Shown: piece by piece, positions 41,329-50,835 of the stretch
How the letters are laid out: each line of letters begins with the position of its first letter
How positions within the stretch are numbered: position 1 is the first letter of the stretch
NCBI RefSeq assembly: GCF_000802965.1
Contig: NZ_JSAK01000019.1
Span: 1-64,000, forward strand
Source of the DNA: Pseudomonas fluorescens
GTDB lineage: Bacteria; Pseudomonadota; Gammaproteobacteria; Pseudomonadales; Pseudomonadaceae
Reading direction: 5' to 3'
Length of the DNA stretch: 64,000 bases
Notes under the pieces: model-generated
The model's input: only the letters and a program-made list of their open reading frames with translations
Databases searched by the model: none
What the model was told of the DNA's origin: nothing
Made by a program: the position numbers and the translations under genes

Positions 41329-42609
41329 TCATGCGGTTTTGTTGAGCAGCGCCACGAAGCGGTCGATTTCGTGTTCGCTGTTGAGCAGGCCCGGGGCGAT
41401 GCGCACCACGGGCCCGGCATCGCGCTCCACGGCATCGCAGACCACGCGGTTTTGCATCAGCCCGCCAGCGACCTTTTCGCAGTCCATATCCTTGATCCGG
41501 AAGAAGGTAAAACCGGCGGACAGCTGCGGACTTTGCGGGGTGACCAGCTCGACCTGCGGCTGCTCCCGCAGGCGATTCTTGGCGTAAGTATTGAGTTCGT
41601 GGATACGCGCCTGAACCTCAGCCTTGCCCAGATACAGATGCAACTTGAACGCTTCGTCTGCGGCCCAGCGGTGTTCGAAGCTGTGATAGCCGCCGGGGGT
41701 CATGATGGTCGAGAAGGTGGTGGCTTCGGAGAAGGTCGGAATGATCGGCGTGACGTCCTTGAGCTCGGCCGAGCGGGCGCAAATGATCCCGGTGCCACGG
41801 GGGCCGAACATCCATTTGTGGGTGCCGGCGATGAAGAAGTCGCAGTGCATGTCGGGAAACTCGAGGTCCTCGACACCAAAGCCGTGCACGCCGTCGACCA
41901 CATAGAGAATGCGGTCCTTGTCGTCGCGCTTTTGGTTCTGCTCTTCGACCAGTTTGCCGATTTCGCCGATCGGCAGTTTTACGCCACTGCCCGATTGCAC
42001 CCAGGTCATGCCCAGTACACGGGTTTCAGGACGGATGCCTTTAGTGATCGAGTCCAACACTTCGTCCACCGAAATATCGCGGCTGCTCTCGAACAGCTTG
42101 AGCTTGCGCACCTTGGTACCCTGGCGTTGCTGGCGGAATTCCAGGGTGTAGTGGGTGGAATAGTGTTCGTGTTCGCTGACCAGGATTTCCTGATCCGGGC
42201 GCACATGAATGCCGCCATAAATCATCGCCAGGCCTTCGGTGGTGCTGCCGGTGAGGGCGATCTGTTCGGGCTTGGCATTGAGGTAGCGCCCGGCCCAGAC
42301 CCGCACGTTGTGCTCGCGCTTCTCGGTTTCCTGCAAGTCCCAATCCATCGCCCGGCCAGGGTTGCGGTCGATGTTGGCGCGGTGCAGGTCGATGGCGTTG
42401 CGCACTGGCGTGGGGTGCGAGGTCACCAGGAAATTGGCGAAGTGCAGGTAATCCGGATCCTGATTGAACAACTGCCGCAATTGCGCCCATTTACCCTTGG
42501 GTAACGGTGGCGGAGTGCCGGCCAGCGCCGGCAGGTTCACACCGGCAGTCAGGGGCAGGCCGGCGGCGAGAATGCCGGCCTGCTTGAGGAAAGAACGACG
42601 GTTGGTCAT
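41329..42609 (-). CDS. pvdN: Tat-exported PLP-dependent pyoverdine side-chain enzyme PvdN
   Basis: A 426-residue fold-type I PLP enzyme. The Tat signal 'RRSFLKQ' heads the protein, and the PLP lysine is Lys265 in 'GTHKWMFGP'. PvdN converts the glutamate at the chromophore into the succinamide form in the periplasm. Length matches the family. It starts 29 bp after pvdM stops on the same strand, so pvdM-pvdN form an operon. The ribosome binding site is weak, which fits coupling to pvdM. Confidence 0.93.
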   Translation of the reverse strand: MTNRRSFLKQAGILAAGLPLTAGVNLPALAGTPPPLPKGKWAQLRQLFNQDPDYLHFANFLVTSHPTPVRNAIDLHRANIDRNPGRAMDWDLQETEKREHNVRVWAGRYLNAKPEQIALTGSTTEGLAMIYGGIHVRPDQEILVSEHEHYSTHYTLEFRQQRQGTKVRKLKLFESSRDISVDEVLDSITKGIRPETRVLGMTWVQSGSGVKLPIGEIGKLVEEQNQKRDDKDRILYVVDGVHGFGVEDLEFPDMHCDFFIAGTHKWMFGPRGTGIICARSAELKDVTPIIPTFSEATTFSTIMTPGGYHSFEHRWAADEAFKLHLYLGKAEVQARIHELNTYAKNRLREQPQVELVTPQSPQLSAGFTFFRIKDMDCEKVAGGLMQNRVVCDAVERDAGPVVRIAPGLLNSEHEIDRFVALLNKTA

Positions 42610-42638
42610 GGCTCGGTTCGCTTATACAAAAGAGGAAA

Positions 42639-43988
42639 TCAGTTTTTCGCCACAGGCTTGGAGGACTTCTGCACCTGGTCCCAGACCCGCAGGAAATTGC
42701 CGCCCCAGAGCTTGGCGATATCGGCCTCGCTGTAGCCGCGACTGATCAGTTCGGCGGTCACGTTGCGCGCCTCGCTGACGTCCTTCCAGCCATTGAGGCC
42801 GCCGCCATCGTTGAAGTCGGAACTGATGCCGACGTGATCGATGCCGATTTTCTTCACCGCGTAATCAATGGCGTCGCCGTAATCCTTGAGAGTGGCTTTG
42901 GGTTCTTCGTCGACAATCGCGTAGAGCTGGCTGGCGTACTCGCCGAAACGCTGCTCGGACCACACGGTGATGATTGGATCGCCCGGCATCAGCGCCATCT
43001 CCAGGCCCTGCAACGGTTGCAGGTCGAAACGCGCGCGCAGGGCGTTGAGTTTGTCCTGGGTGGCCTGGCTCAGCGGGCGGATGTAAGTCGGGAAACCAAC
43101 GATCTGCACCACGCCGCCGCTGTCCTTGATCAGTTGCATTTCGTGGTCGCTGAGGTTGCGCGGGATGTCCACCAATGCACGCGGCGCCGAGTGCGATGCA
43201 ACCATCGGTGTGCGGCTCAACCGGGCCACTTGCTCCAGGGCCTTGGTCGACATCTGTGACACATCAATGATCACACCGAGGTCGTTGAGGCGATGCACCG
43301 CTTGTTTGCCGATGTCCGAGAGGCCGCCGAGGGCGTCCCGGGAATCGTTGAAAAACGGCAGCGGCCGCGACGAATCGGCCCAGGCGTTGTTGCCTACATA
43401 ACTGAAGCCGAACATACGCATGCCCCGGGCCGCCCAGTTGTCCAGGGCGTTGAGGTCGTTACCCAGCGGGTAGGCGTTGAGCATGCTGAGGAAAATCGCG
43501 AACTTGCCTTCGCCATGCAGGCGGCGGAAATCGTCAGGGGTGTAGGCGATGGCGACCTGGTTGGGGAAGTCGCGCACCATCGTCGAGATGATTTTGTAGC
43601 GGGTTTCCTGCTCGAACCGCGCTTCTTCGACGAAACCGGCGGTGGGCCGATGCGGCGCGTTCTCGCCGTTCCATATTTCCGGCCAGCCAAAGATCGTCAG
43701 GGCCGCGCCGGACAAACGTCCGCGTCCGGTCTTGATCAGGTCGAACTGGCCGCTGCCGTCCTTGTCGGCTTCATTGCCGGCGGTGCCAAAATCCATCGGC
43801 ACGGTGATGTGGCTGTCGAACGAGAGCAGGCGCTCCTGCAACTCGTCGGCCTGTTTCATGACCTTGGCCGGGTAGCCGGGATTGTCCTTGAACCAGTAAT
43901 CCCAGGCCGCGAAACCGGCACCGGCGCTGATCGCCAGGGCCAGCGGCAGGCCGATGAAAAGAGCCTTTTTCGAACGTGGTTTTGTCAT
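42639..43988 (-). CDS. pvdM: Periplasmic dipeptidase-family pyoverdine protein PvdM
   Basis: A 449-residue protein of the renal dipeptidase (M19) family, anchored or exported through 'ALFIGLPLALAISAGAGFAAW'. PvdM is needed for periplasmic pyoverdine maturation with PvdP. Dipeptidase-type features include 'VIDVSQMSTKALEQVARLS' and 'HVGISSDFNDGG'. The start at 43988 gives a length like PAO1 PvdM; a longer frame runs upstream through the promoter and REP and is not credible. A perfect PvdS box is at 44051-44074. Confidence 0.92.
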   Translation of the reverse strand: MTKPRSKKALFIGLPLALAISAGAGFAAWDYWFKDNPGYPAKVMKQADELQERLLSFDSHITVPMDFGTAGNEADKDGSGQFDLIKTGRGRLSGAALTIFGWPEIWNGENAPHRPTAGFVEEARFEQETRYKIISTMVRDFPNQVAIAYTPDDFRRLHGEGKFAIFLSMLNAYPLGNDLNALDNWAARGMRMFGFSYVGNNAWADSSRPLPFFNDSRDALGGLSDIGKQAVHRLNDLGVIIDVSQMSTKALEQVARLSRTPMVASHSAPRALVDIPRNLSDHEMQLIKDSGGVVQIVGFPTYIRPLSQATQDKLNALRARFDLQPLQGLEMALMPGDPIITVWSEQRFGEYASQLYAIVDEEPKATLKDYGDAIDYAVKKIGIDHVGISSDFNDGGGLNGWKDVSEARNVTAELISRGYSEADIAKLWGGNFLRVWDQVQKSSKPVAKN

Positions 43989-44050
43989 TGCCGTCTCGGT
44001 CAGGGTTGCCGCCCCGGGATGGGCGCTGGGGGCTTTGCTATCTGGTGAGA

Positions 44051-44074
44051 ACGTATGGGTGACGAAGGAATTTA
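44051..44074 (-). promoter_or_regulatory. PvdS iron-starvation box for pvdM(NO)
   Basis: TAAAT-N16-CGT on the minus strand (ATTTA at 44070-44074, ACG at 44051-44053), 63-86 bp upstream of the pvdM start. Confidence 0.8.
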
Positions 44075-44090
44075 GTGTTTGTGCGGGCCC

Positions 44091-44158
44091 CATCGCTGGC
44101 AAGCCAGCTCCCACAGTGAACACCACTGTCAACTGTGGGAGCTGGCTTGCCAGCGATG
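44091..44158. repeat. REP doublet (family B) between two divergent PvdS promoters
   Basis: CATCGCTGGCAAGCCAGCTC and its inverted copy, with a short inner hairpin region. It begins 17 bp from the pvdM box and ends 5 bp before the pvdP box. Confidence 0.85.
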
Positions 44159-44162
44159 CTTT

Positions 44163-44186
44163 TAAATTTCGGCGGGCAACAAACGT
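44163..44186 (+). promoter_or_regulatory. PvdS iron-starvation box for pvdP
   Basis: TAAAT (44163-44167), 16 bp, CGT (44184-44186): an exact consensus match, 46-69 bp before the pvdP start. Confidence 0.8.
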
Positions 44187-44231
44187 TCTAGCTTGGATAA
44201 AGCCTGCTTCATGGCTGACACAGGTAGGGCA

Positions 44232-45851
44232 ATGACGATTTCTCGACGATGGTTCATGGCAGGCCTGGCGCTGACCGGCGCGGCCGTGCCTGCGGCTTTT
44301 TATGGGCATCGCGAATGGACGAAACCGGATCCGACGATCACCCCCGGCGAAGCGACGTTCGATGTCGCGGATGTCGCCGGGCAACGCTTGGCGGACACGC
44401 TGCGCGGTGTCTGGCAGATTCGTTTCGAGGGTCGTGATGCGGGGCTTGAAGGTTTGCCTCTGGACGGGCTGGAAGTGTTTCTCGACATCGGCCACAAGGG
44501 GCGCGGCCTGATCGGTTTTCTCGACACCGCCGAGCGTTTGCGCTCGAACGAACAACCGCGCTACCGGGTGCTCGGCGATCTGGCCGGGGTCAAACCGGCG
44601 CAGTTGAGCTGGCGCTTGCTCGGCAGCCAGGGCACTTGCGCCTACGAATTCAGCATGGCGCTGGACGAAGTCTGGGCCGGGTTCGGTAATGCCGGCAGCG
44701 GTTCGCTCAGTGGTCGCGTGGTGGATCTGGACCGCCCGTTGATGATGACCGCCCAGGATAATCACTTCATCGCCGTCAAACGGGTATTCCCGGAGGCTCG
44801 TGAGCGTACGGGGCTGAACCCGACGTTGCTGGCTTGGCTGGTGTCACCCGAACATCGTCTGTTTCACCAGCTCTGGCATGCGTCCCGGGACAAATGGCAC
44901 ACATTGCCCGAAGACAAGCGCAGCGCCTTGCGCGGCATCGGCTGGCAACCCGGCCCGCGAGACAAGGAGCGCGACGCCCGGGGCAAGCGCAAGGATCGCA
45001 ACGGCTCGGGCGTGGATTTTTTCTTCATGCACCGGCACATGCTCGGCACGGCGCGTTCGATGATGGATTTACCGTCCTGGCAGCAGTTCCCGCTGCCACA
45101 ACCGGAACTGGCACGGGATCGCATCGGTTTCGCCCATTACTTCGACAACCATGACGGCACGGCATTGCCTCCGACGTGGCTGGCGGATGACGATGCCGAA
45201 TACTCGCAATGGGTCGCCGACATCAAGACCGCCGAGACCTATCACAGCAATTTCCAGGTTTGGGAGTCGCAGTATCGTGATCCGCGTTATCTGTCGAAGT
45301 TGACTCTGGGGCAGTTTGGGTCGGAGGTGGAGCTGGGCCTGCACGACTGGCTGCACATGCGCTGGGCTTCGGTGCCGCGCGATCCGTCCAACGGCCACCC
45401 CGTGCCGTTCGCCCGCGATCCGTCGGACTTTTCCGCGCGCTGGTTTGCGCCGGAAAACGACTTTCTCGGCGACCCGTTTTCGTCCCATGTGAACCCGGTG
45501 TTCTGGCATTTTCATGGCTGGATCGATGATCGCCTGGAAGACTGGTTCCGCGCCCATGAGCGTTTTCATCCGGGGCAGGTGAGTCGGCTGGAGGTCAATG
45601 GCGTGCCGTGGTTTGCGCCGGGGCGCTGGGTGGAAATCGATGATCCGTGGCTCGGTCCGGGAACCCACGGTTGCAGCACCACGCCGGGGTTGCAGGCGGG
45701 CAAGTCGGTGGAAATGGACCCGGAGACCATGAAGCTGGCGTTGCGCATTACCTTTGGCGAGGATGAAAAGAAGCTCGCGGATCTGTTCCGGAAGGTGCCG
45801 CAACGGCCGTGGTACGCGCGGCATTTGAAGGCCAAGCAAAGACAGGTTTGA
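44232..45851 (+). CDS. pvdP: Tat-exported tyrosinase PvdP, pyoverdine chromophore maturation
   Basis: A 539-residue copper tyrosinase that oxidises the chromophore tyrosine of ferribactin in the periplasm. The N-terminus 'MTISRRWFMAGLALTGAA' is a Tat signal. Histidine clusters suited to two coppers are seen in 'HQLWHASRDKW', 'FFMHRHMLGTARSM' and 'HVNPVFWHFHGWIDD'. Length is close to PAO1 PvdP (544). I chose the ATG at 44232 to put the twin-arginine signal at the N-terminus. It is divergent from pvdM and has its own PvdS box. Confidence 0.93.
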   Translation: MTISRRWFMAGLALTGAAVPAAFYGHREWTKPDPTITPGEATFDVADVAGQRLADTLRGVWQIRFEGRDAGLEGLPLDGLEVFLDIGHKGRGLIGFLDTAERLRSNEQPRYRVLGDLAGVKPAQLSWRLLGSQGTCAYEFSMALDEVWAGFGNAGSGSLSGRVVDLDRPLMMTAQDNHFIAVKRVFPEARERTGLNPTLLAWLVSPEHRLFHQLWHASRDKWHTLPEDKRSALRGIGWQPGPRDKERDARGKRKDRNGSGVDFFFMHRHMLGTARSMMDLPSWQQFPLPQPELARDRIGFAHYFDNHDGTALPPTWLADDDAEYSQWVADIKTAETYHSNFQVWESQYRDPRYLSKLTLGQFGSEVELGLHDWLHMRWASVPRDPSNGHPVPFARDPSDFSARWFAPENDFLGDPFSSHVNPVFWHFHGWIDDRLEDWFRAHERFHPGQVSRLEVNGVPWFAPGRWVEIDDPWLGPGTHGCSTTPGLQAGKSVEMDPETMKLALRITFGEDEKKLADLFRKVPQRPWYARHLKAKQRQV

Positions 45852-45869
45852 GGACCGCGTTATCGTTCG

Positions 45870-45960
45870 ATCGCTGGCAAGCCAGCTCCCACAGGTTATG
45901 CGTCGTGCACAGGTCGTGCGGCAAACTTAACCCGCTGTGGGAGCTGGCTTGCCAGCGATG
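45870..45960. repeat. REP doublet (family B)
   Basis: ATCGCTGGCAAGCCAGCTCC and inverted copy, between convergent pvdP and opmQ. Confidence 0.85.
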
Positions 45961-45981
45961 GCGGCCTCTCAAACGCCGCAA

Positions 45982-47376
45982 TTACAGAACCTGCCACCCT
46001 CCACCCAACGCCTTGTACAACGCAATACTCGCCTGCATCCGCGACAGCCTTAGCTGCACATTCAAATCCTGCGCCGCATACAGCGTGCGCTGGGTTTCCA
46101 GTACGGTCAGCAAATCTTCGGCCCCGGCCTCATAGCGACTTTGCGCAATGTTGAAGGCTGTCTGCGCCTGGCTCAGTTCTTCGCTTTGCCATTGCCGCTG
46201 TTGGTCCAGTCCACGAATGCTGTTCAGTGCCCTTTCCACGTCGGCGAAACCATTGATGATCGCGCCGCGGTAGGTTTCCAGCAGTTCTTCCTGGCGGGCC
46301 GTGGCCTTGTCGCGCTCGGCGCCTAGGCGACCATTGTTGAACACCGGGGCGAGCAGTCCGGCGGTCAGGTTGTAGAACGGGCTGCGCAGAATGTCGCCAG
46401 CACTGTCGGCGCCGGAGCCGATTTCCGCGCTCAGGGTCACGGTCGGGAACATCGCAGCGCGGGCGACGGTGACGTCAGCCTGGGCGGCGGCCAGTTGCGC
46501 CTCGGCCCGGGCGATGTCCGGACGGCGGCTGAGCAACTGGCTGGGCACCCCGGCGTCGATGGCCGGCCATGACAATTGATCGAAGTGTTCCTGACCCAGC
46601 GTCAGTTCCTGCACCGGGCGGCCGAGCAAGGTGGCGAGGCTGATCTGTGCGTCCCTGGCCTGTTGCTGCACCAGCGGCAATTGCCGTTGTTGTGCCGCCA
46701 CCAGGCTTTTCTGCTGGGCTAATTCCAGAGCCGTCGCAGAGCCGGAATCGAAACGGGTCTGCACCAGTTTCAACACGTTTTGCGCATTGGCCAGATTCAA
46801 CTCGGCAATGCGGCTCTGCTCCTGCAACGACAAGGTTTGTGCGTAGCCGTTGGCCACACCGCTGAGCAGCGTCAGCTCCACGGTCGCTTGATCGAACTCG
46901 CTGGCCTGCAAGGCGAATTGCGCACTGTCGCGGGAGGCGCTCTGGCCGCCCCAGAAGTCGATTTCATAACTGGCACTGAGGCTGGCGTTGAAGTAATCGA
47001 CGGCGCTGTTGTCGCTGTCTGCGTCCAGTTGGCTGTAGCCGTCGCCGCGCAGCAGTTTCTGCCGATTGGCATTGAGCGCGGCTTTGACCTCCGGCAGCTG
47101 CGAACCGCCAGCGACCACGGTTTCGGCCTGCGCCTGGCGCACCCGGGCCATGGCGGCGGCCAGGTCGTAACTGCCGACCCGCGCCTGTTCGATCAGCCGT
47201 CCCAGCTGCGGACTGCCGAAACGGTTCCACCATTGCCGGTTGTCATGAACGGCGCCTTGGGTGTGCGGTGAGTGCCAAGTGGCGGGTGGCTGGATGCCGC
47301 TGTCCGGGCGCTGGGCGGAACTGCCACAAGCACCGAGCAGCAGGCAGAGGGTCAACAGACTCAATTGCGGCTTCAT
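45982..47376 (-). CDS. opmQ: Outer-membrane efflux lipoprotein of the pyoverdine exporter
   Basis: A 464-residue RND/MacAB-type outer-membrane factor. The lipobox LGAC places the acylated cysteine at Cys17. The body has the duplicated OEP helical repeats ('YDLAAAMARVRQAQAETVVAG', 'LLSRRPDIARAEAQLAAAQADV', 'RYEAGAEDLLTVLETQRTLY'). It forms the TolC-like channel of PvdRT-OpmQ, which secretes new and recycled pyoverdine. The start at 47376 lies 7 bp after the pvdT stop, so it is the third gene of the operon; an in-frame GTG a few codons earlier overlaps the pvdT end and is an alternative. Confidence 0.9.
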   Translation of the reverse strand: MKPQLSLLTLCLLLGACGSSAQRPDSGIQPPATWHSPHTQGAVHDNRQWWNRFGSPQLGRLIEQARVGSYDLAAAMARVRQAQAETVVAGGSQLPEVKAALNANRQKLLRGDGYSQLDADSDNSAVDYFNASLSASYEIDFWGGQSASRDSAQFALQASEFDQATVELTLLSGVANGYAQTLSLQEQSRIAELNLANAQNVLKLVQTRFDSGSATALELAQQKSLVAAQQRQLPLVQQQARDAQISLATLLGRPVQELTLGQEHFDQLSWPAIDAGVPSQLLSRRPDIARAEAQLAAAQADVTVARAAMFPTVTLSAEIGSGADSAGDILRSPFYNLTAGLLAPVFNNGRLGAERDKATARQEELLETYRGAIINGFADVERALNSIRGLDQQRQWQSEELSQAQTAFNIAQSRYEAGAEDLLTVLETQRTLYAAQDLNVQLRLSRMQASIALYKALGGGWQVL

Positions 47377-47383
47377 GGAGAAA

Positions 47384-49357
47384 TCATTCACTGGTAAGGG
47401 CCGTGACCGGGTCGAGTCGGGCAGCTTTGCGGGCCGGCATGAAGCCGAAGACAACACCGGTGACCAGGGCGCAGCCGAAGGCGCCGAGCACCGCTATCAA
47501 CGAGAACGCGACGGCGACTTCACTGAGGATCAGCACGCCGCCGACCATCAGCGCCAGGGCGATCCCGGCGAGGCCACCGACCACTGAGAGCATCACCGCT
47601 TCGGTGAGGAACTGGCGCAGGATGTCGCGTTGCCGGGCGCCAGTGGCCATGCGAATGCCGATCTCGCGGGTACGCTCGCGCACGGTCATGAGCATGATGT
47701 TCATCACGCCGATGCCGCCCACCAGCAGCGAAATCGCCGCGATTGAACCGAGCATCAGCGACAGGGTGTTTTGCGTGCGCGCTTCGGCCTGGATCATCGC
47801 CGCATTGTTGGTCAACTCGAAATCCTTCTTGCCGTTGTGCAGGCGCAGCATCAACTGTTCGATGGCGTGTTCCGTCTCCTTGACCTTGCGCGCATCGGCG
47901 GCGGCAATCGCGATGTACTCCGGGTTATGCGTGCCGAACAAGCGCACGCTGGCGGCGGAGTAGGGGATGGCGATGCGGTCGTCGCTGTCGGAATCGCCGG
48001 AGCTGGCGCCTTTTTCCGCCAGCACGCCGACCACCTGGAACGGCACGTTTTCGATCAGGATGTACTGGCCGATAGGGTTGGCCACGTCCTTGAGCAATTT
48101 GGTCCGCACTTTGTGGCCGATCACCGCCACCGCTGCGGCGTTCTGTTCATCGGCTTCGGTGAAGTAGCTGCCTTCGACCACCGGCCAGTTGAAGATCGCC
48201 GGGAAGTTGGTGTCGTTACCGCCGACGTAGCTCAAGTGGTCGAGGTTGCCGAAACGCACCCCGGCTTCCTGGCCGTTGACCGGCATGATGCGCATCACTT
48301 GCGGCAGGCTCGCCACGGCTTTGACTTCGTCGAGGGTGACGATGCCCAGCGGCGTGCGCGGATTGGGCGACGAGCCACTGAGGTAAATGATGTTGGAGCC
48401 GAACGCGCCCATCTGCGCCATGACCTGGCGCTTGCTGCCTTCACCGACCGCCAACATCACCACCACCGAAGCGACGCCGATGATGATGCCGAGAAGGGTC
48501 AGCGCGGTGCGGAACTTGTTGATCCACATCACGCGCCACGCGGCCTGCACCGCGTCGACCAGTTCGCCTTTCCAGGCGCCAGTTGCTTCGGCGCCTTCGC
48601 TCAGGCGTTTGCGTAAATCGACGGCTTGAAGGGCGCCGGGGTTGGCCGAGTTTTGCGCGGCGGGATTGTCCCGGGCGCTGTCGCTGATGATCAGGCCGTC
48701 GCGGATTTCGATGATGCGCTTGGCCCGCGCCGCCACTTCGCGGTCGTGGGTGATCAGGATCACCACGTGGCCCTGGCTCGCCAGTTCGTCGAGCAGCGCC
48801 ATGACTTCCTTGCCGCTGTGACTGTCGAGGGCGCCGGTGGGTTCGTCGGCGAGGATGATGTGGCCGCCGTTCATCAAGGCGCGGGCGATCGACACCCGTT
48901 GCTGTTGCCCGCCGGAGAGTTGGTGCGGGCGGTTGCCGGTGCGCGTGGCCAGGCCGAGGCGGTCGAGCAGGGCGGCGGCACGGGCGTGGCGTTCGGCGGC
49001 CGGAGTGCCGGCGTAGATCGCCGGCATCTCGACGTTTTCCTGGGCCGAGCCGGACGGGATCAGGTGGTAACCCTGAAACACGAAGCCGAACGCCTCGCGG
49101 CGCAACCAGGCCAGTTCATCACTGTCGAGGGCGGCGACGTTTTCCCCGGCGAAGCGGTATTCGCCCGAGGTCGGGCGGTCGAGGCAACCGAGGATGTTCA
49201 TCAACGTCGACTTGCCGGAACCGGAGGCGCCGACAATCGCCACGAATTCCCCGGCATGGATCGACAGATCGATACCGCGTAACACATGAACTTCAGGAGC
49301 GTCGCCACCGCCATAGGCTTTGCGGATGCCTTGCAGTTCGATCAGGGGCGTCTGCAT
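47384..49357 (-). CDS. pvdT: MacB-like ABC transporter of pyoverdine efflux
   Basis: A 657-residue MacB-type transporter. The N-terminal ATPase has Walker A GASGSGKST at 43-51, signature 'LSGGQQQRVSIARAL' and Walker B 'HIILADEPTGALDS'. The membrane part follows: a first segment near residues 280-310, a large periplasmic domain, and three C-terminal segments with the FtsX-like 'GIMNIMLMTVRERTREIGIR'-type motif. Its ATG directly follows the pvdR stop codon (TGA-ATG), so translation is coupled. Confidence 0.92.
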   Translation of the reverse strand: MQTPLIELQGIRKAYGGGDAPEVHVLRGIDLSIHAGEFVAIVGASGSGKSTLMNILGCLDRPTSGEYRFAGENVAALDSDELAWLRREAFGFVFQGYHLIPSGSAQENVEMPAIYAGTPAAERHARAAALLDRLGLATRTGNRPHQLSGGQQQRVSIARALMNGGHIILADEPTGALDSHSGKEVMALLDELASQGHVVILITHDREVAARAKRIIEIRDGLIISDSARDNPAAQNSANPGALQAVDLRKRLSEGAEATGAWKGELVDAVQAAWRVMWINKFRTALTLLGIIIGVASVVVMLAVGEGSKRQVMAQMGAFGSNIIYLSGSSPNPRTPLGIVTLDEVKAVASLPQVMRIMPVNGQEAGVRFGNLDHLSYVGGNDTNFPAIFNWPVVEGSYFTEADEQNAAAVAVIGHKVRTKLLKDVANPIGQYILIENVPFQVVGVLAEKGASSGDSDSDDRIAIPYSAASVRLFGTHNPEYIAIAAADARKVKETEHAIEQLMLRLHNGKKDFELTNNAAMIQAEARTQNTLSLMLGSIAAISLLVGGIGVMNIMLMTVRERTREIGIRMATGARQRDILRQFLTEAVMLSVVGGLAGIALALMVGGVLILSEVAVAFSLIAVLGAFGCALVTGVVFGFMPARKAARLDPVTALTSE

Positions 49358-50530
49358 TCAACCGCCACTCCCGTCGGCCGGACCGATCAACAGGTGATCG
49401 CCTTCCTGCAAGCCGTCGAGGATCTGTACCCGCAGGCGATCGCTGATGCCGGTGCGGACGTTGCGCTGTTCGATGCTGCCGTTCTTGGCCACCACTTGCG
49501 CGATCTGGCGATCGGCCTGTGCGCCTGCTTGCAGCGCGGCGATGGGTGCGGTCAATACGTTTTGCGCCTGGTCGGCAACGAAAAATACCTGGGTGGTCAT
49601 TTCCGCCATCAAGGCATTGTCAGCGTTGTCGACGTCGAGCAAAACGGTGTACAGCACCACGCGCGCGCTGCCACTTTTGCTTGAGCTGGCGGGGCTGCCA
49701 CCGCCCTGGCTGGTTTGATCCAGGGGTTTTGGCGGCACCGGAAGAATCTGCCGTACGGTGCTTTTCCAGCGCCGGGTGCCGCCGCTGAGGGTGGTGAACC
49801 AGGCGTTCATCCCGGGTTTGACGTGGCCGATGTCGGCTTCGGAAACCTCGGCCCAGACGGTCATCGGCGACAGTTTGGCGATGCGCAGAATCAGCGGTGT
49901 CTGTTGCTGGGCGTTGAGGGTCTGGCCCTCACGGGCGTCGAGCGCCACGACGGTGCCGGACATCGGCGCGTAAATCCGCGTGTAACCGAGTTCGGCCTGA
50001 TCGCTGCGCAGGCTGGCCTGGGCCTGGCGGATTTGCGCCTGGAACATGTCGATGCGCGCCTGGGTGGCGCGCAGTTCGGCCTCGGCGGTCTGCACGTCTT
50101 CTTCGCGGGTGGCGTTGCCGGCCTTGAGGTTTTGCTGGCGCTGGAATTTCTGTTTCGCCAAGTCGTGTTGTGCCCGTTGCTCCTGGAGCTGCGCCTTGAG
50201 GTTTTCGATGGAGAAACGCCCGGCGTCGAGTTTGGCCTGTTGCGTGGACGGATCGATTTCCACCAGCAACTGACCTTCCTTGACCACGTCACCGACTTCC
50301 ACGTGGATTTTTTGAATCTGCCCAGACGCCTGGGCGCCGACGTCGACGTAACGCCGTGGTTGCAGGGTGCCCAACGCGGTGACGCTGCTTTCGATGTCGG
50401 CGCGGGTGACCTGCACGGTCGCGAACTGGTCACGGCCGGGCGGGATGATCTGCCAGGCGGCGACGGCGATAACGGGGATCAGGCTGAGTGCGGCAAGCAG
50501 GGCGCGTCGGGTCTGACGGGGATGTTTCAT
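49358..50530 (-). CDS. pvdR: MacA-like periplasmic adaptor of pyoverdine efflux
   Basis: A 390-residue membrane-fusion protein. It has an N-terminal membrane anchor ('ALLAALSLIPVIAVAAW'), a lipoyl half ('GQIQKIHVEVGDVVKEGQLLVEID'), a coiled-coil hairpin (about 100-180) and beta-barrel and membrane-proximal domains. Length matches PAO1 PvdR (391). I chose the ATG at 50530, with GGAA 7 nt upstream, because the preceding in-frame sequence is promoter and REP. It heads pvdR-pvdT-opmQ and has an exact PvdS box. Confidence 0.92.
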   Translation of the reverse strand: MKHPRQTRRALLAALSLIPVIAVAAWQIIPPGRDQFATVQVTRADIESSVTALGTLQPRRYVDVGAQASGQIQKIHVEVGDVVKEGQLLVEIDPSTQQAKLDAGRFSIENLKAQLQEQRAQHDLAKQKFQRQQNLKAGNATREEDVQTAEAELRATQARIDMFQAQIRQAQASLRSDQAELGYTRIYAPMSGTVVALDAREGQTLNAQQQTPLILRIAKLSPMTVWAEVSEADIGHVKPGMNAWFTTLSGGTRRWKSTVRQILPVPPKPLDQTSQGGGSPASSSKSGSARVVLYTVLLDVDNADNALMAEMTTQVFFVADQAQNVLTAPIAALQAGAQADRQIAQVVAKNGSIEQRNVRTGISDRLRVQILDGLQEGDHLLIGPADGSGG

Positions 50531-50594
50531 GCAGGGTTCCAAAGCAGTTAAACACTGCCGTGGAGCCGGCAGGGACATGGAGCTGTCCTTGTAG

Positions 50595-50618
50595 ACGAGG
50601 ACGGCAGCGGGGAATTTA
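50595..50618 (-). promoter_or_regulatory. PvdS iron-starvation box for pvdRT-opmQ
   Basis: TAAAT-N16-CGT on the minus strand (ATTTA at 50614-50618, ACG at 50595-50597), 65-88 bp before the pvdR start. Confidence 0.78.
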
Positions 50619-50671
50619 GCCCGCGACACATGGCGTAACACCTGCGCCCGTACCTGTGGATCTGCAGGACC

Positions 50672-50753
50672 TGTAGGAGCTGTCGAGTGAAACGAGGCGG
50701 CGATCTTTTGATCTTTAAAAATCAAAAGATCGCAGCCTTCGGCAGCTCCTGCA
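50672..50753. repeat. REP doublet (family C)
   Basis: TGTAGGAGCTGTCGAGTGAA is a diverged left arm; the right arm is standard, and GATCTTTTGATC-type centre sequence joins them. Confidence 0.8.
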
Positions 50754-50816
50754 GGGGGCGTACTGGCGCTAGACCATGACTATTTGTCGGGCAAGCCAAA
50801 GCAATACTTTAAATCT

Positions 50817-50835
50817 ATATGAGAATTACTATAAA
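50817..50835 (+). promoter_or_regulatory. Fur-box-like site before fpvI
   Basis: ATATGAGAATTACTATAAA partly matches the Fur hexamer array (ATGAGAATTA). It lies about 95 bp before the fpvI start, as expected for an iron-repressed ECF sigma gene. Confidence 0.45.

Noticed and set aside
43989..44765. Long N-terminal extension of PvdM
   Set aside because: It would span the PvdS box, the REP and part of divergent pvdP; the internal start gives the family length and signal segment.
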